Source of the DNA: Conexibacter sp. DBS9H8 | GTDB taxonomy: Bacteria > Actinomycetota > Thermoleophilia > Solirubrobacterales > Solirubrobacteraceae | Reading direction: 5' to 3' | Assembly: GCF_023330685.1 (NCBI RefSeq) | Contig: NZ_CP097128.1 | Location: 3,572,120-3,636,119 of the forward strand | DNA length: 64,000 nt | Shown here: positions 25,809-33,380 of the stretch, in pieces | Layout: each line of letters starts with the position of its first letter | How positions within the stretch are numbered: the first letter of the stretch is position 1 | Translations under genes and position numbers: made by a program | The notes under the pieces: generated by a model | What the model was told of the DNA's origin: nothing | Seen by the model: the letters and a program-made list of their open reading frames with translations, nothing else | Databases searched by the model: none

Positions 25809-26783
25809 ATGCGCGTACCAATCTCCCTCGACCTTCACGTTCCCAACTTCAACTATCCCGGCGTCAGCGACGACCGCATCTTCGACACGATCGTGGAGAT
25901 CGCCGCCACGCTCGAGTCAAGCGGATGGAGCTCGATCTCGGTGATGGACCACCTCCACCAGATCGCGATGGTCGGCCCGCCGGCCAACCACATGCTCGAG
26001 GGGTCGACACTGCTGGCGGCGATCGCCGCCCGGACCGAGCGGCTCAGCATGGGCCTGCTCGTCGGCAGCGTCACCTACCGCAACCCTGCGCTCGCCGCGA
26101 AGATCACCACAACGATCGACATCATCTCCAAGGGTCGGGTCTGGCACGGGATCGGGGCCGGCTGGTTCGAGGAGGAGCACCGCGCCTACGGCTTTGACTT
26201 TCCCGAGCTGAAGGTGCGGATGGCGATGGAGGAGGAGGCCCTCCAGATCCTCCGGGCGATGTTCGCCGGCGATGCGCCCTCCTTCCAGGGCGAGCACTTC
26301 CGCATCGAGGCGCCGCACAACAACCCGCGGCCCCTGCGCGGGGACATTCCGATCCTGATCGGCGGCAGCGGCGAGAAGAAGACCCTGCGGATGGTCGCCA
26401 CCTACGGCGACGGCTGCAACCTGTTCGGGGATCCGGACAACTGCGCGCGGCTGATCGGCGTGCTCGAGCGCCACTGTGAGGCGGTCGGACGGGACCCGGC
26501 GGAGATCACCAAGACGGCGATGGCGACCGTGTTCATCGCCCCGACCCACGAGCAGGCCCAGGCGAAGGTGGCGACCGCGATCGCCGCCGGGATGCCGGCG
26601 GAGCGGGCCGCCTCCGCGCTCGTGGGAGATCCGGACACGGTCGCCGAACAGGCCCAGCGCTACGTGGAGGCCGGCATCGAGGGTCTGACGATCTCCGGTG
26701 GGGGGATGGCCCACGACCTCGAGGCGATCGAACTGACCGGCCGCGCCCTCGCCCCGCTGTTCCCGGTACCCACGGCCGCCTGA
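25809..26783 (+). CDS. LLM-class F420-dependent oxidoreductase
   Basis: 324 residues. MDHLHQIAMVGPPANHMLEG, AAIAARTERLSMGLLVGSVTYRNPALAAK, GRVWHGIGAGWFEEEHRAYG and IPILIGGSGEKKTLRMVATYGDG mark a luciferase-like F420-dependent family (TIGR03560-like, to my recollection). Substrate unknown. A TAGCGT hexamer lies six bases before the ATG, with GGAGGG directly against the start, so initiation may be leaderless. Divergent from the acyl-CoA dehydrogenase and ended by the hairpin at 26812. Confidence 0.92.
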   Translation: MRVPISLDLHVPNFNYPGVSDDRIFDTIVEIAATLESSGWSSISVMDHLHQIAMVGPPANHMLEGSTLLAAIAARTERLSMGLLVGSVTYRNPALAAKITTTIDIISKGRVWHGIGAGWFEEEHRAYGFDFPELKVRMAMEEEALQILRAMFAGDAPSFQGEHFRIEAPHNNPRPLRGDIPILIGGSGEKKTLRMVATYGDGCNLFGDPDNCARLIGVLERHCEAVGRDPAEITKTAMATVFIAPTHEQAQAKVATAIAAGMPAERAASALVGDPDTVAEQAQRYVEAGIEGLTISGGGMAHDLEAIELTGRALAPLFPVPTAA

Positions 26784-26811
26784 GTCGAGGCGGGAGCCAC
26801 CGGCGCCGCAC

Positions 26812-26841
26812 GCGGCCCCCGAGCCCACAGCCGGGGGCCGC
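26812..26841. terminator. Bidirectional terminator-like hairpin
   Basis: GCGGCCCCCG and CGGGGGCCGC around a ten-base loop, between the convergent luciferase-like gene and desaturase gene (stops at 26783 and 26861). No T-run. Confidence 0.65.
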
Positions 26842-26860
26842 GCCGGGCCGATCGTCGGGT

Positions 26861-28024
26861 TCAGACCGCGACCGGCTCCCGGGTCGCTGCCGCCGGGACG
26901 GTCACGGCGACGTCGGCCGGGCGCCGGGTCGGGCGCCGGTAGCTGCGGTTGAACGGCGAGTTGCCGATCCACGGCAGCGACAGCCGCGCGAGCTTGAGGA
27001 ACACCGAACCGAGCTGGCGGTGCAGCGGACCGGCGTTGTAGGGGAGCCCGTAGCGCTCGCAGATCTCGCGGACCTCGGTGGAGATCGCCGCGTAGCGTCG
27101 GGCCGGGATGTCGGGGAAGAGGTGATGCTCGATCTGGAAGGAGAGGTTGCCCGAGAGGATGTGGAAGAGCCGGCCGCCGGTGATGTTGGCCGAGCCGAGC
27201 ATCTGGCGCAGGTACCACTCGCCCTTGGTCTCATTCGCGGCCTCCGCCTTGGAGAACTCCTGCACCCCGTCGGGGAAGTGGCCGCAGAAGATGATGCTGA
27301 AGGCCCAGATGTTGCGGATGATGTTCGCCGTCGCGTTACCGGCGAGGGTGAGCGGGGCGCCGGGGCCGGCGAGGGCCGGGAAGATGACGTAGTCCTTGAG
27401 CGCCTGGCGGCCGCCCTTGCGCCAGATCGCCTTGAGCATGTCGCGCTTGTCGGCGATCGACTTGGACCCGGAGAAGAGCTCCTCGACCTCGAGGTCGTGG
27501 ACGGCCACTCCCCACTCGAACAGGAGCATCAGCAGCGTCGCATACAGCAGGTTGCCGACGAAGTACGGGCTCCAGCGCTGCTCCTCGGACATCCGCAGGA
27601 TCCCGTAGCCGATGTCCCGGTCCATGTCGAGGATGTTCGTGAAGGTGTGGTGCATGTAGTTGTGGCTGTGGCGCCACTGCTCCGCCGGACAGGCGGTGTC
27701 CCACTCAAAGGTCTGGGAGTTGAGCGCCGGGTCGTTGGTCCAGTCGTACTGGCCGTGCATCACGTTGTGCCCGATCTCCATGTTGTCGAGGATCTTGGAG
27801 AGGGCGAGGGCGGCGGTGCCACCGAGCCACAGCGGCGCCAACCAGCCGAGCTCGAGCATCGCCCGGCCGGACACCTCGAGGCCGCGCTGGGCCTTGATGA
27901 CGGTGCGGATGTAGTCGAGGTCGGCCTGTCCAAGCTCGGCCCGGACGCGGTTGCGGATCGCATCGAGTTCGTGACCGAGGGTCTGCACCTGCTCGGGGGT
28001 GAGGTCACCGTAGGTGATGGGCAT
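26861..28024 (-). CDS. Membrane fatty-acid desaturase (acyl-CoA/lipid type)
   Basis: 387 residues. Introduces a double bond into fatty acyl chains at a diiron site in the membrane. The three histidine boxes are HNVMH (residues 86-90), HNYMHH (121-126) and, near residue 305, QIEHH. The QIEHH form is shared with front-end and DesA3-like enzymes. ATG with AGGAGGAG upstream. The gene directly follows a ferredoxin-reductase fusion (47-base gap), its probable electron donor, as in the mycobacterial DesA3-Rv3230c pair. Regulation is probably by the divergent TetR-family gene through two palindromic operators. Confidence 0.95.
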   Translation of the reverse strand: MPITYGDLTPEQVQTLGHELDAIRNRVRAELGQADLDYIRTVIKAQRGLEVSGRAMLELGWLAPLWLGGTAALALSKILDNMEIGHNVMHGQYDWTNDPALNSQTFEWDTACPAEQWRHSHNYMHHTFTNILDMDRDIGYGILRMSEEQRWSPYFVGNLLYATLLMLLFEWGVAVHDLEVEELFSGSKSIADKRDMLKAIWRKGGRQALKDYVIFPALAGPGAPLTLAGNATANIIRNIWAFSIIFCGHFPDGVQEFSKAEAANETKGEWYLRQMLGSANITGGRLFHILSGNLSFQIEHHLFPDIPARRYAAISTEVREICERYGLPYNAGPLHRQLGSVFLKLARLSLPWIGNSPFNRSYRRPTRRPADVAVTVPAAATREPVAV

Positions 28025-28071
28025 CGGAATTCTCCTCCTGGGTTGGGGAACGGGCGGCGTCGTCGCCGCGG

Positions 28072-29223
28072 CTAGAGGGCGAGGGCGACATCGGAGACCG
28101 GGACGGAGATGCAGATCTGGATCTCCTGGTCCTCCTCGGTCGAGAGTTCGCCGGTGAGGATGTTCTGGACGGTGCCGGCCACCTTGGTGCAGCTGCAGCC
28201 GTGGCAGATGCCCATGCGGCAGCCGTACTGCGGGGTCAGCCCTGCCGCCTCGGCCTGCTCAAGCAGCGTGCCGGGGCTGATCGGCGCGCTGTGACCAGAG
28301 GCGAGAAAGGAAACCGTGCCCGTCGCGGCGCCGGCACCCGCGCCGAGGGCGAGCGTCGGGGGGGTGAAGGTCTCCGCGCTCGCCTCGGGGTGGGCGGCCC
28401 GGACGGCGTCGATCAGGCTCGGTGGACCGCAGACGAGCACGTGAGCGTCGGCGGCGACGGTCCCGGCGCAGAACCGCTCGCCGCCCTCACGGGTGGCGAT
28501 GAACCGCGCGTCCACGTTCGGGTGCGCGGCGGCGATCGCCTCGACCTGAGGGCGGTAGAGCCAGTCGGCCGCGCCGCGGCCGTAGTGGAGGAAGTCGATC
28601 TGGCCGCGGTGGCCCTCGGCGATCAGGGTGCGCAGCATCGCGATCGTCGGGGTGATCCCGCTGCCGCCGCTGATCAGCGCGACGTGATCGGGCCGACACT
28701 CAGGGAGGATGAACGCCCCGGCGGCGTCGGAGAGGTGCAGCAGCATGCCCGGCGCCGCGTGCTCGCGAAGGTAGGCGCCGACGACGCCGCCCTCACGGAC
28801 GGTGACGGTGAACTCGAGGAGGGGAGGGTGGTCCTCGGGCCGACGTGGCCAAACGGGCGGGCGCCTCCACGATCTGAGGTCATGTTCGGAGATCGTCGGT
28901 GAGTACGTGCGGGTGTAGCGTCGCCCGTCGATCTCGACGCCGACCCGAACGAACTGTCCGGCTCGAAAACCGGTGAAGGCACGGTTGGGATCGACGGTGA
29001 GGGTGACCGTGCGCGCGGTCTGACGCGTGACGGCGAGCACCTGCGCCCGCGGCTCGTGCAGGGTGAGGGTCGGTGAGATCAGCTCGAGGTAGCGATCGAT
29101 ACCGTGGGGCCCGACCATCAGATCGACGATCGGGCCGGCGAGAAGACGGCGGACGGCGCCGCGGCGGGGAGCGGAGAGCCCCCCGGCGGCCTCGGCGGAG
29201 TCGCCGACGAGGGTTGAACGCAT
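28072..29223 (-). CDS. Ferredoxin reductase-ferredoxin fusion, desaturase electron donor
   Basis: 383 residues. FAD domain with RRYTRTYSPT, NAD(P) domain with LISGGSGITPTIAMLRTL and VLVCGPPSLIDAV, then a plant-type [2Fe-2S] domain with Cys in YGCRMGICHGCSC and a later Cys in QICISVP. The start is disputed. An in-frame ATG at 29256 lies inside a good -10 box (GATCAT) and upstream of an operator, so I use the ATG at 29221-29223, about 25 bases below the predicted transcription start. It passes electrons from NAD(P)H to the desaturase encoded next. Confidence 0.92.
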   Translation of the reverse strand: MRSTLVGDSAEAAGGLSAPRRGAVRRLLAGPIVDLMVGPHGIDRYLELISPTLTLHEPRAQVLAVTRQTARTVTLTVDPNRAFTGFRAGQFVRVGVEIDGRRYTRTYSPTISEHDLRSWRRPPVWPRRPEDHPPLLEFTVTVREGGVVGAYLREHAAPGMLLHLSDAAGAFILPECRPDHVALISGGSGITPTIAMLRTLIAEGHRGQIDFLHYGRGAADWLYRPQVEAIAAAHPNVDARFIATREGGERFCAGTVAADAHVLVCGPPSLIDAVRAAHPEASAETFTPPTLALGAGAGAATGTVSFLASGHSAPISPGTLLEQAEAAGLTPQYGCRMGICHGCSCTKVAGTVQNILTGELSTEEDQEIQICISVPVSDVALAL

Positions 29224-29228
29224 GAGAT

Positions 29229-29250
29229 TTAGTGTACGCATGTTCACTAA
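29229..29250. promoter_or_regulatory. DesT-like operator O1
   Basis: A 22-base near-perfect palindrome beginning TTAGTG and ending CACTAA, core GTGTACGCATGTTCAC (GTGNAC-N4-GTNCAC). It covers the predicted transcription start of the reductase-desaturase operon. From memory it resembles the Pseudomonas DesT operator. Confidence 0.75.
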
Positions 29251-29254
29251 GGCC

Positions 29255-29283
29255 ATGATCGCTCAGCTTCCCGCTACCGTCAA
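29255..29283 (-). promoter_or_regulatory. Promoter of the reductase-desaturase operon
   Basis: On the minus strand TTGACG (29278-29283), a 17-base spacer and GATCAT (29255-29260). Operator O1 lies directly downstream, so repressor binding should block initiation. Confidence 0.65.
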
Positions 29284-29321
29284 GTCCTAATCGCAGGACA
29301 TGTGAGCCAAACCACACAATC

Positions 29322-29337
29322 GTGAACACTCGTACAC
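29322..29337. promoter_or_regulatory. DesT-like operator O2
   Basis: GTGAACACTCGTACAC, the same GTGNAC-N4-GTNCAC pattern as O1. It begins exactly at the GTG start codon of the TetR-family gene, so it can serve autoregulation. Confidence 0.7.
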
Positions 29338-29954
29338 CCAGGACTCAGGCGGAGCGGCGCCAGGCGACCCGTCAGGCGCTGATGGAGGCCGCGCTGCTGC
29401 GGATCCAGGCGGGAGAGAACTTCGACTCGCTGTCCCTGCGCAGCATCACCAAGGCGGCCGGGGTCGTGCCGGCCGCCTTCTACCGGCACTTCGACAGCCT
29501 GGACGACCTCGGGCTCGCGTTGATGGACGAGTCCTTCGGCACCCTGCGGGCGATGTTGCGCGAGGCCCGGCGCGGTGAATGGACGGAGGCGATTCCAACC
29601 TCCGTGCAGGTCCTCACCGGCTACGTCAACGACCATCGCGACCACTTCGCCTTCATCGCGAGGGCTCGCGGGAGCGCCTCGAGCCGGCTGCGGTTGGCCG
29701 TGCTCGCGGAGATCCGCCTGATCGCGAGCGAGTTGGCGACCGACCTCGCCCGGTTTCCCTACCTGCGAGACTGGAGCACCGACGACCTCAACATGGTCGC
29801 CACCCTGATCGTCAACGCCATGATCTCGACCGTCGAAGCCATCCTCGAGACACCGCCGGACAACCACGTCGCCCAGGTCCGGGTCGCCGAGGTGGCCGAC
29901 AAGCAGCTGCGGCTCGTCATCCTCGGGGTCCCGCACTGGCACAGCGAGCCGTGA
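29322..29954 (+). CDS. TetR-family regulator, DesT/FabR-like
   Basis: 210 residues. N-terminal helix-turn-helix RQALMEAALLRIQAG, then LSLRSITKAAGVVPAAFYRHFDSLDDLGLALMDE; the PAAFYRHF recognition helix is characteristic of the FabR/DesT group that senses the saturated-to-unsaturated acyl balance. The C-terminal helical ligand domain ends RLVILGVPHWH. GTG start with CACAAT directly upstream and no ribosome site, so the mRNA is probably leaderless. Divergent from the reductase-desaturase operon; the shared palindromes at 29229 and 29322 support repression of both. Its stop overlaps the M29 aminopeptidase start (GTGA). Confidence 0.9.
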   Translation: MNTRTPRTQAERRQATRQALMEAALLRIQAGENFDSLSLRSITKAAGVVPAAFYRHFDSLDDLGLALMDESFGTLRAMLREARRGEWTEAIPTSVQVLTGYVNDHRDHFAFIARARGSASSRLRLAVLAEIRLIASELATDLARFPYLRDWSTDDLNMVATLIVNAMISTVEAILETPPDNHVAQVRVAEVADKQLRLVILGVPHWHSEP

Positions 29955-31183
29955 GCGAGAGCAGGAACGGCGGCGGACGGGTCGAGCTCGTTTCCAGCCT
30001 CTCGGACCTGATCGTCTCCGACGTCGGAGTCAACGTCCAGGCTGGGCAGATCGTCGGGATCACCGCCGCGCCGGGGATGGAGGCGGTCTGGCGCGCGGTT
30101 GCCGAGGCAGCCTACCGCCGCGGCGCGAGCTACGTCGACCTGTGGGTGTTCGACGGCCACGTCAAACACTCCCGCCTCACCCACGCGCCGCTTCACTCCC
30201 TCGCCTACCGTCCGCCGTGGTGGGGTGAGCGCTACCGCTCCCTCGGCGCGCTCGCCGGGGCCCAGATCCGCCTCGCCGGGGAGCCCGCCCTCGGGTTGAT
30301 GGAGGACATCGCTCCCGAGCGGCTCGGGATCGACATGATGCCGCGCCTCCCCGAGACCCTCGAGGTGACCCACGCGCGCCAGTGGAACTGGATCGTCACA
30401 CCCGGCCCGTGCGCGGGCTGGGCGGCCCGCCTCTACCCCGATCTCACAGAGGCGGCGGCCCTCGATCGCCTGTGGGAGGAGATCGCCGACATCATGCGGC
30501 TGGGCGAGCCCGACCCCGCCGCAGCGTGGCGGGAGCGCTTTGCCCAGCTTGACGCGGTCGCCCGGCGGCTCACCGCCCTGAAGCTCGACGCCCTCCACTT
30601 CCAGGGCCCCGGGACGGACCTGCGCGTCGGCCTGCTGCCCGGATCGCTGTGGCAGTCCGCCGGGGATGAGACAGCGGGGGGCATTCCGTTCACCGCGAAT
30701 CTCCCGACCGAGGAGGTGTTCACCGCGCCCGACCCGGTCCGGGTCGACGGGCACGTGCGGGCGACGCGCCCACTCACGGTCGGCGGCGGCACCGTCGTCG
30801 ACCTCGAGGTCCACTTCCTCGAGGGACGGGCGGTCGAGGTCAGTGCGCGGCAGGGGGCGGGGCTCGTCGAGGCGATGATCGCCACCGACCCGGGTGCCGC
30901 GCGGCTCGGGGAGGTCGCCCTCGTCGACGCCGAGAGCCGGATCGGACGCCTCGGGACCGTGTTCTCCGAGACGCTCCTCGACGAGAACGCCGCCAGCCAC
31001 ATCGCCCTCGGGGCCGCCTACCCGGACACGGTCTCCGACGCGGGGAGCCGTGCGCAGATCAACGAGAGCTCGATCCATATCGACTTCATGATCGGCTCCC
31101 CCGAGATTTCCGTCACCGGCCTCACCGCCGACGGAGGTCAGCTTCCGCTGCTGCGCGACGGACGCTGGCAGTTCGCGGTCTAG
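29951..31183 (+). CDS. M29-family metallo-aminopeptidase
   Basis: 410 residues. The sequence order VNVQAGQIVGITAAP, NEWLPTEEVFTAPD-like segment (here NLPTEEVFTAPDP), VEVSARQGAG, LGEVALVD, SETLLDENAASHIALGAAY and NESSIHIDFMIGSPEI is that of thermophilic aminopeptidase AmpS/AmpT; Glu, His and Asp residues in these motifs bind the dinuclear metal site. It releases N-terminal amino acids from peptides in the cytoplasm. Co-transcribed with the TetR gene by stop/start overlap, with no obvious functional link. Confidence 0.93.
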   Translation: MSESRNGGGRVELVSSLSDLIVSDVGVNVQAGQIVGITAAPGMEAVWRAVAEAAYRRGASYVDLWVFDGHVKHSRLTHAPLHSLAYRPPWWGERYRSLGALAGAQIRLAGEPALGLMEDIAPERLGIDMMPRLPETLEVTHARQWNWIVTPGPCAGWAARLYPDLTEAAALDRLWEEIADIMRLGEPDPAAAWRERFAQLDAVARRLTALKLDALHFQGPGTDLRVGLLPGSLWQSAGDETAGGIPFTANLPTEEVFTAPDPVRVDGHVRATRPLTVGGGTVVDLEVHFLEGRAVEVSARQGAGLVEAMIATDPGAARLGEVALVDAESRIGRLGTVFSETLLDENAASHIALGAAYPDTVSDAGSRAQINESSIHIDFMIGSPEISVTGLTADGGQLPLLRDGRWQFAV

Positions 31184-31191
31184 GCCCGGGG

Positions 31192-32385
31192 TCAGCGGAG
31201 ATAGACGGCGAAGAAGTCGCGGTCGTCGGGGGTGAGGTAACGGTAGGGTGAGCGGACCATGCTCGAGAGCAGGTTCGCCGGGTCCTTGGCGCCCGGCCCC
31301 GCGTAGGTGATGAAGCTCGGCCAGTACGAGTTGATGTCGAGCTGCATCGCGCGGACCGCGCCGACGTGGCGCATCACCGCCGCGAGCGAGCCGACCGTCT
31401 GGTAGTTGCCGGCGGCGTAGATGAGGTTGCCGTGCGCGTCGATTCCGAGCGCCGACCGCCACACCTGGACGGTGTTGCCGAGGGTGGCCCCCCACTCGGG
31501 GCCGTTGGAGAGGTTCGGGTTGAGCTGACCGTGATCGACGATCAGCGGTAGGTTCTGACGGGCGAAGCGGATGTTGGCCGGGGCGGTCGGACCGTAGGGC
31601 CAGCTGATCACGTTCATCTGACCGTTCGTGTACTGGACGACGCTGGCGAAGCCGTGTCGCATCGGCGCGTAGGTGTGGCCGCCATAGACGAAACCGCCGC
31701 CCGAATCGACGAGCTTGAAGGCGCTGTTGAACGTCGCCACGAGCTTGTCACGGAGCGCGGGTGGCACCTCCTCGGGCCCACGGTTGGGCATCGCCACGCT
31801 CGGTTCCTGAAGCCCCGGATAGAGCATCAGCGAGGTGTCGAGGTGGTTGATCCAAGCGACGCCGACGACGATCTGCGGGTAGGCAGGCTGGGGCCGGTAG
31901 CTGGTGATGAGCACCGGGGGCGGCGTCCCGCGCGGGACCGGGAACGTGGACCGCCACACGCCCTCCCCGGGGAGGGCGGGAGAGATCACCGGAGTGATGT
32001 TCGGGGGTCGGTAGGGGGCCGCGGCGTGCACGCCTCCGGCCGTCGCGAGCCGGTTCGTCGTCGCGTTTCCGGCGGCCAGCTCGTGGCCGGACTGGCCGGG
32101 AAGCCGCTTGAGACCGGGTCCCCCCTTGGCCGGGGCCTGCCAGGTGTAGTAGATGTTCTCCACCGTCGTGACGAGGCTGCGCAGACCGTTGTCGCGGAGC
32201 CACTCGACGGAACGAATGGTCAGCGCGGAGTTGGAGGGCCCGGCCATCGCCACGCCCCAGGAGATGGCGGCCACCCCGACGAGTACCATCGCCGCGACAC
32301 CGATGACGCGTCGCAGACGGGCGGCCGGGCTGGGACGCTCGATCACGAGCGGCGCGGGGTGGAATGAGGTGCGCTGAACCGACAT
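31192..32385 (-). CDS. Membrane-anchored phosphodiester-glycosidase-like protein, paralogue A
   Basis: 397 residues. One N-terminal membrane anchor (VIGVAAMVLVGVAAISWGVA), then an extracellular part. The C-terminal ~250 residues (LVATFNSAFKLVDSGGGF, SWPYGPTAPANIRFARQNLPLIVDHG, WGATLGNTVQVWRSALGID, GAVRAMQLDINSYWPSF) resemble the NAGPA/DUF2233 phosphodiester glycosidase fold. It is clearly paralogous to the protein at 36402: shared blocks include NITPVISPALPGEGVW/NITPILHPALPGEGVW and RYLTPDDRDFFAVYL at the C-terminus. The pair brackets the DPA synthesis genes, suggesting action on an envelope glycan (inference). Start ATG with divergent promoter space of 62 bases shared with the UbiA gene. Confidence 0.82.
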   Translation of the reverse strand: MSVQRTSFHPAPLVIERPSPAARLRRVIGVAAMVLVGVAAISWGVAMAGPSNSALTIRSVEWLRDNGLRSLVTTVENIYYTWQAPAKGGPGLKRLPGQSGHELAAGNATTNRLATAGGVHAAAPYRPPNITPVISPALPGEGVWRSTFPVPRGTPPPVLITSYRPQPAYPQIVVGVAWINHLDTSLMLYPGLQEPSVAMPNRGPEEVPPALRDKLVATFNSAFKLVDSGGGFVYGGHTYAPMRHGFASVVQYTNGQMNVISWPYGPTAPANIRFARQNLPLIVDHGQLNPNLSNGPEWGATLGNTVQVWRSALGIDAHGNLIYAAGNYQTVGSLAAVMRHVGAVRAMQLDINSYWPSFITYAGPGAKDPANLLSSMVRSPYRYLTPDDRDFFAVYLR

Positions 32386-32447
32386 GTCGAGACATAGCTT
32401 CCCAGGCCCACGACAGGGCCACCTCAACCGAACCTGAGAGTCCGCTC

Positions 32448-33380
32448 ATGAAACACGGAGACTCACTTGAAGCGGCGAAACTAGGTTCTCAACCGATGGT
32501 GAAGGCCGCCACCCCCCTCCCGGCGCTCATTCGCCTCGCCCGGCCCAAGCAGTGGATCAAGAATCTGCTCGTCGTCGGCGCGGCGTTCGCCGCCGGCGCC
32601 CTCGGGCATAACGACGCCTGGGTCAAGGTGGGGGTCGCGTTCCTCAGCTTCTGCCTGCTCGCCTCGGGGATCTACGCGCTCAACGACGTCCGGGACCGGC
32701 ACGAGGATCGGGAGCACCCGACCAAATGCCGCCGGCCCGTTGCCTCCGGCGCGGTGTCGCCGCGACTGGCCGGGCTCGCCGGCGCCGCCTGGATCGTCGC
32801 GGGCCTGCTGCTCAGCAGCCTCGACTCGCCGGTGCTCACGCTCACCGCAGAGGGGTACGTGATCGTCACGCTCAGCTACACGCTCATCTGGCGCCACGTC
32901 GTCGTGATGGACATCCTCGCGATCGCCGCCGGGTTCGTGCTCCGCGCCGTCGCCGGAGGCGCGGCGATCGGCGTTCCCCTCTCCACGTCCTTTCTGCTCG
33001 TGGTGACCTTCGCGGCGATCATGATCGCCGCCGGCAAGCGCGACTCCGAGCTCTCCCGCGCCCGTGGCGATCTCGGCAACCGCCGGCTCGTCCTGCGCCT
33101 CTATACCCACCGCACGCTCGGATGGGTGCTGATCGCCGCCCTCTGCGGCGCGATCCTCGCCTACGTCGCGTGGGCCCTCGAGCAGCGTGCCGGCGTGACG
33201 TTCCCCTGGCGTCTGATTACCGCCGTCCCCTTCAGCGTCGCGCTCCTGCGCTACCTGCAGCTCGTCCGCCGCGGCCAGACCGAGGCCCCGGACGAGCTGC
33301 TCCTGCGCGACTGGCCGATGCTGTGCGCCGCCGGCCTGTGGCTGATCTCCTTCGGGCTCGGGGTCAACGCCGGTGCCTGA
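32448..33380 (+). CDS. ubiA: Decaprenyl-phosphate phosphoribosyltransferase (UbiA family)
   Basis: 310 residues, several membrane helices. Transfers 5-phosphoribose from PRPP to a polyprenyl phosphate, the first step to decaprenylphosphoryl-arabinose. ARPKQWIKNLLVVGAAFAAG and the metal/PRPP motif NDVRDRHEDREHPTKCRRP (residues 79-97; NDxxDxxxDxxHPxKxxRP) are diagnostic of this branch, like mycobacterial Rv3806c. The second signature is AAGKRDSELSRARGD. An alternative ATG at 32496 would shorten the tail by 16 residues. Its stop overlaps the DprE1 GTG by eight bases; gene order matches the pathway. Confidence 0.92.
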   Translation: MKHGDSLEAAKLGSQPMVKAATPLPALIRLARPKQWIKNLLVVGAAFAAGALGHNDAWVKVGVAFLSFCLLASGIYALNDVRDRHEDREHPTKCRRPVASGAVSPRLAGLAGAAWIVAGLLLSSLDSPVLTLTAEGYVIVTLSYTLIWRHVVVMDILAIAAGFVLRAVAGGAAIGVPLSTSFLLVVTFAAIMIAAGKRDSELSRARGDLGNRRLVLRLYTHRTLGWVLIAALCGAILAYVAWALEQRAGVTFPWRLITAVPFSVALLRYLQLVRRGQTEAPDELLLRDWPMLCAAGLWLISFGLGVNAGA

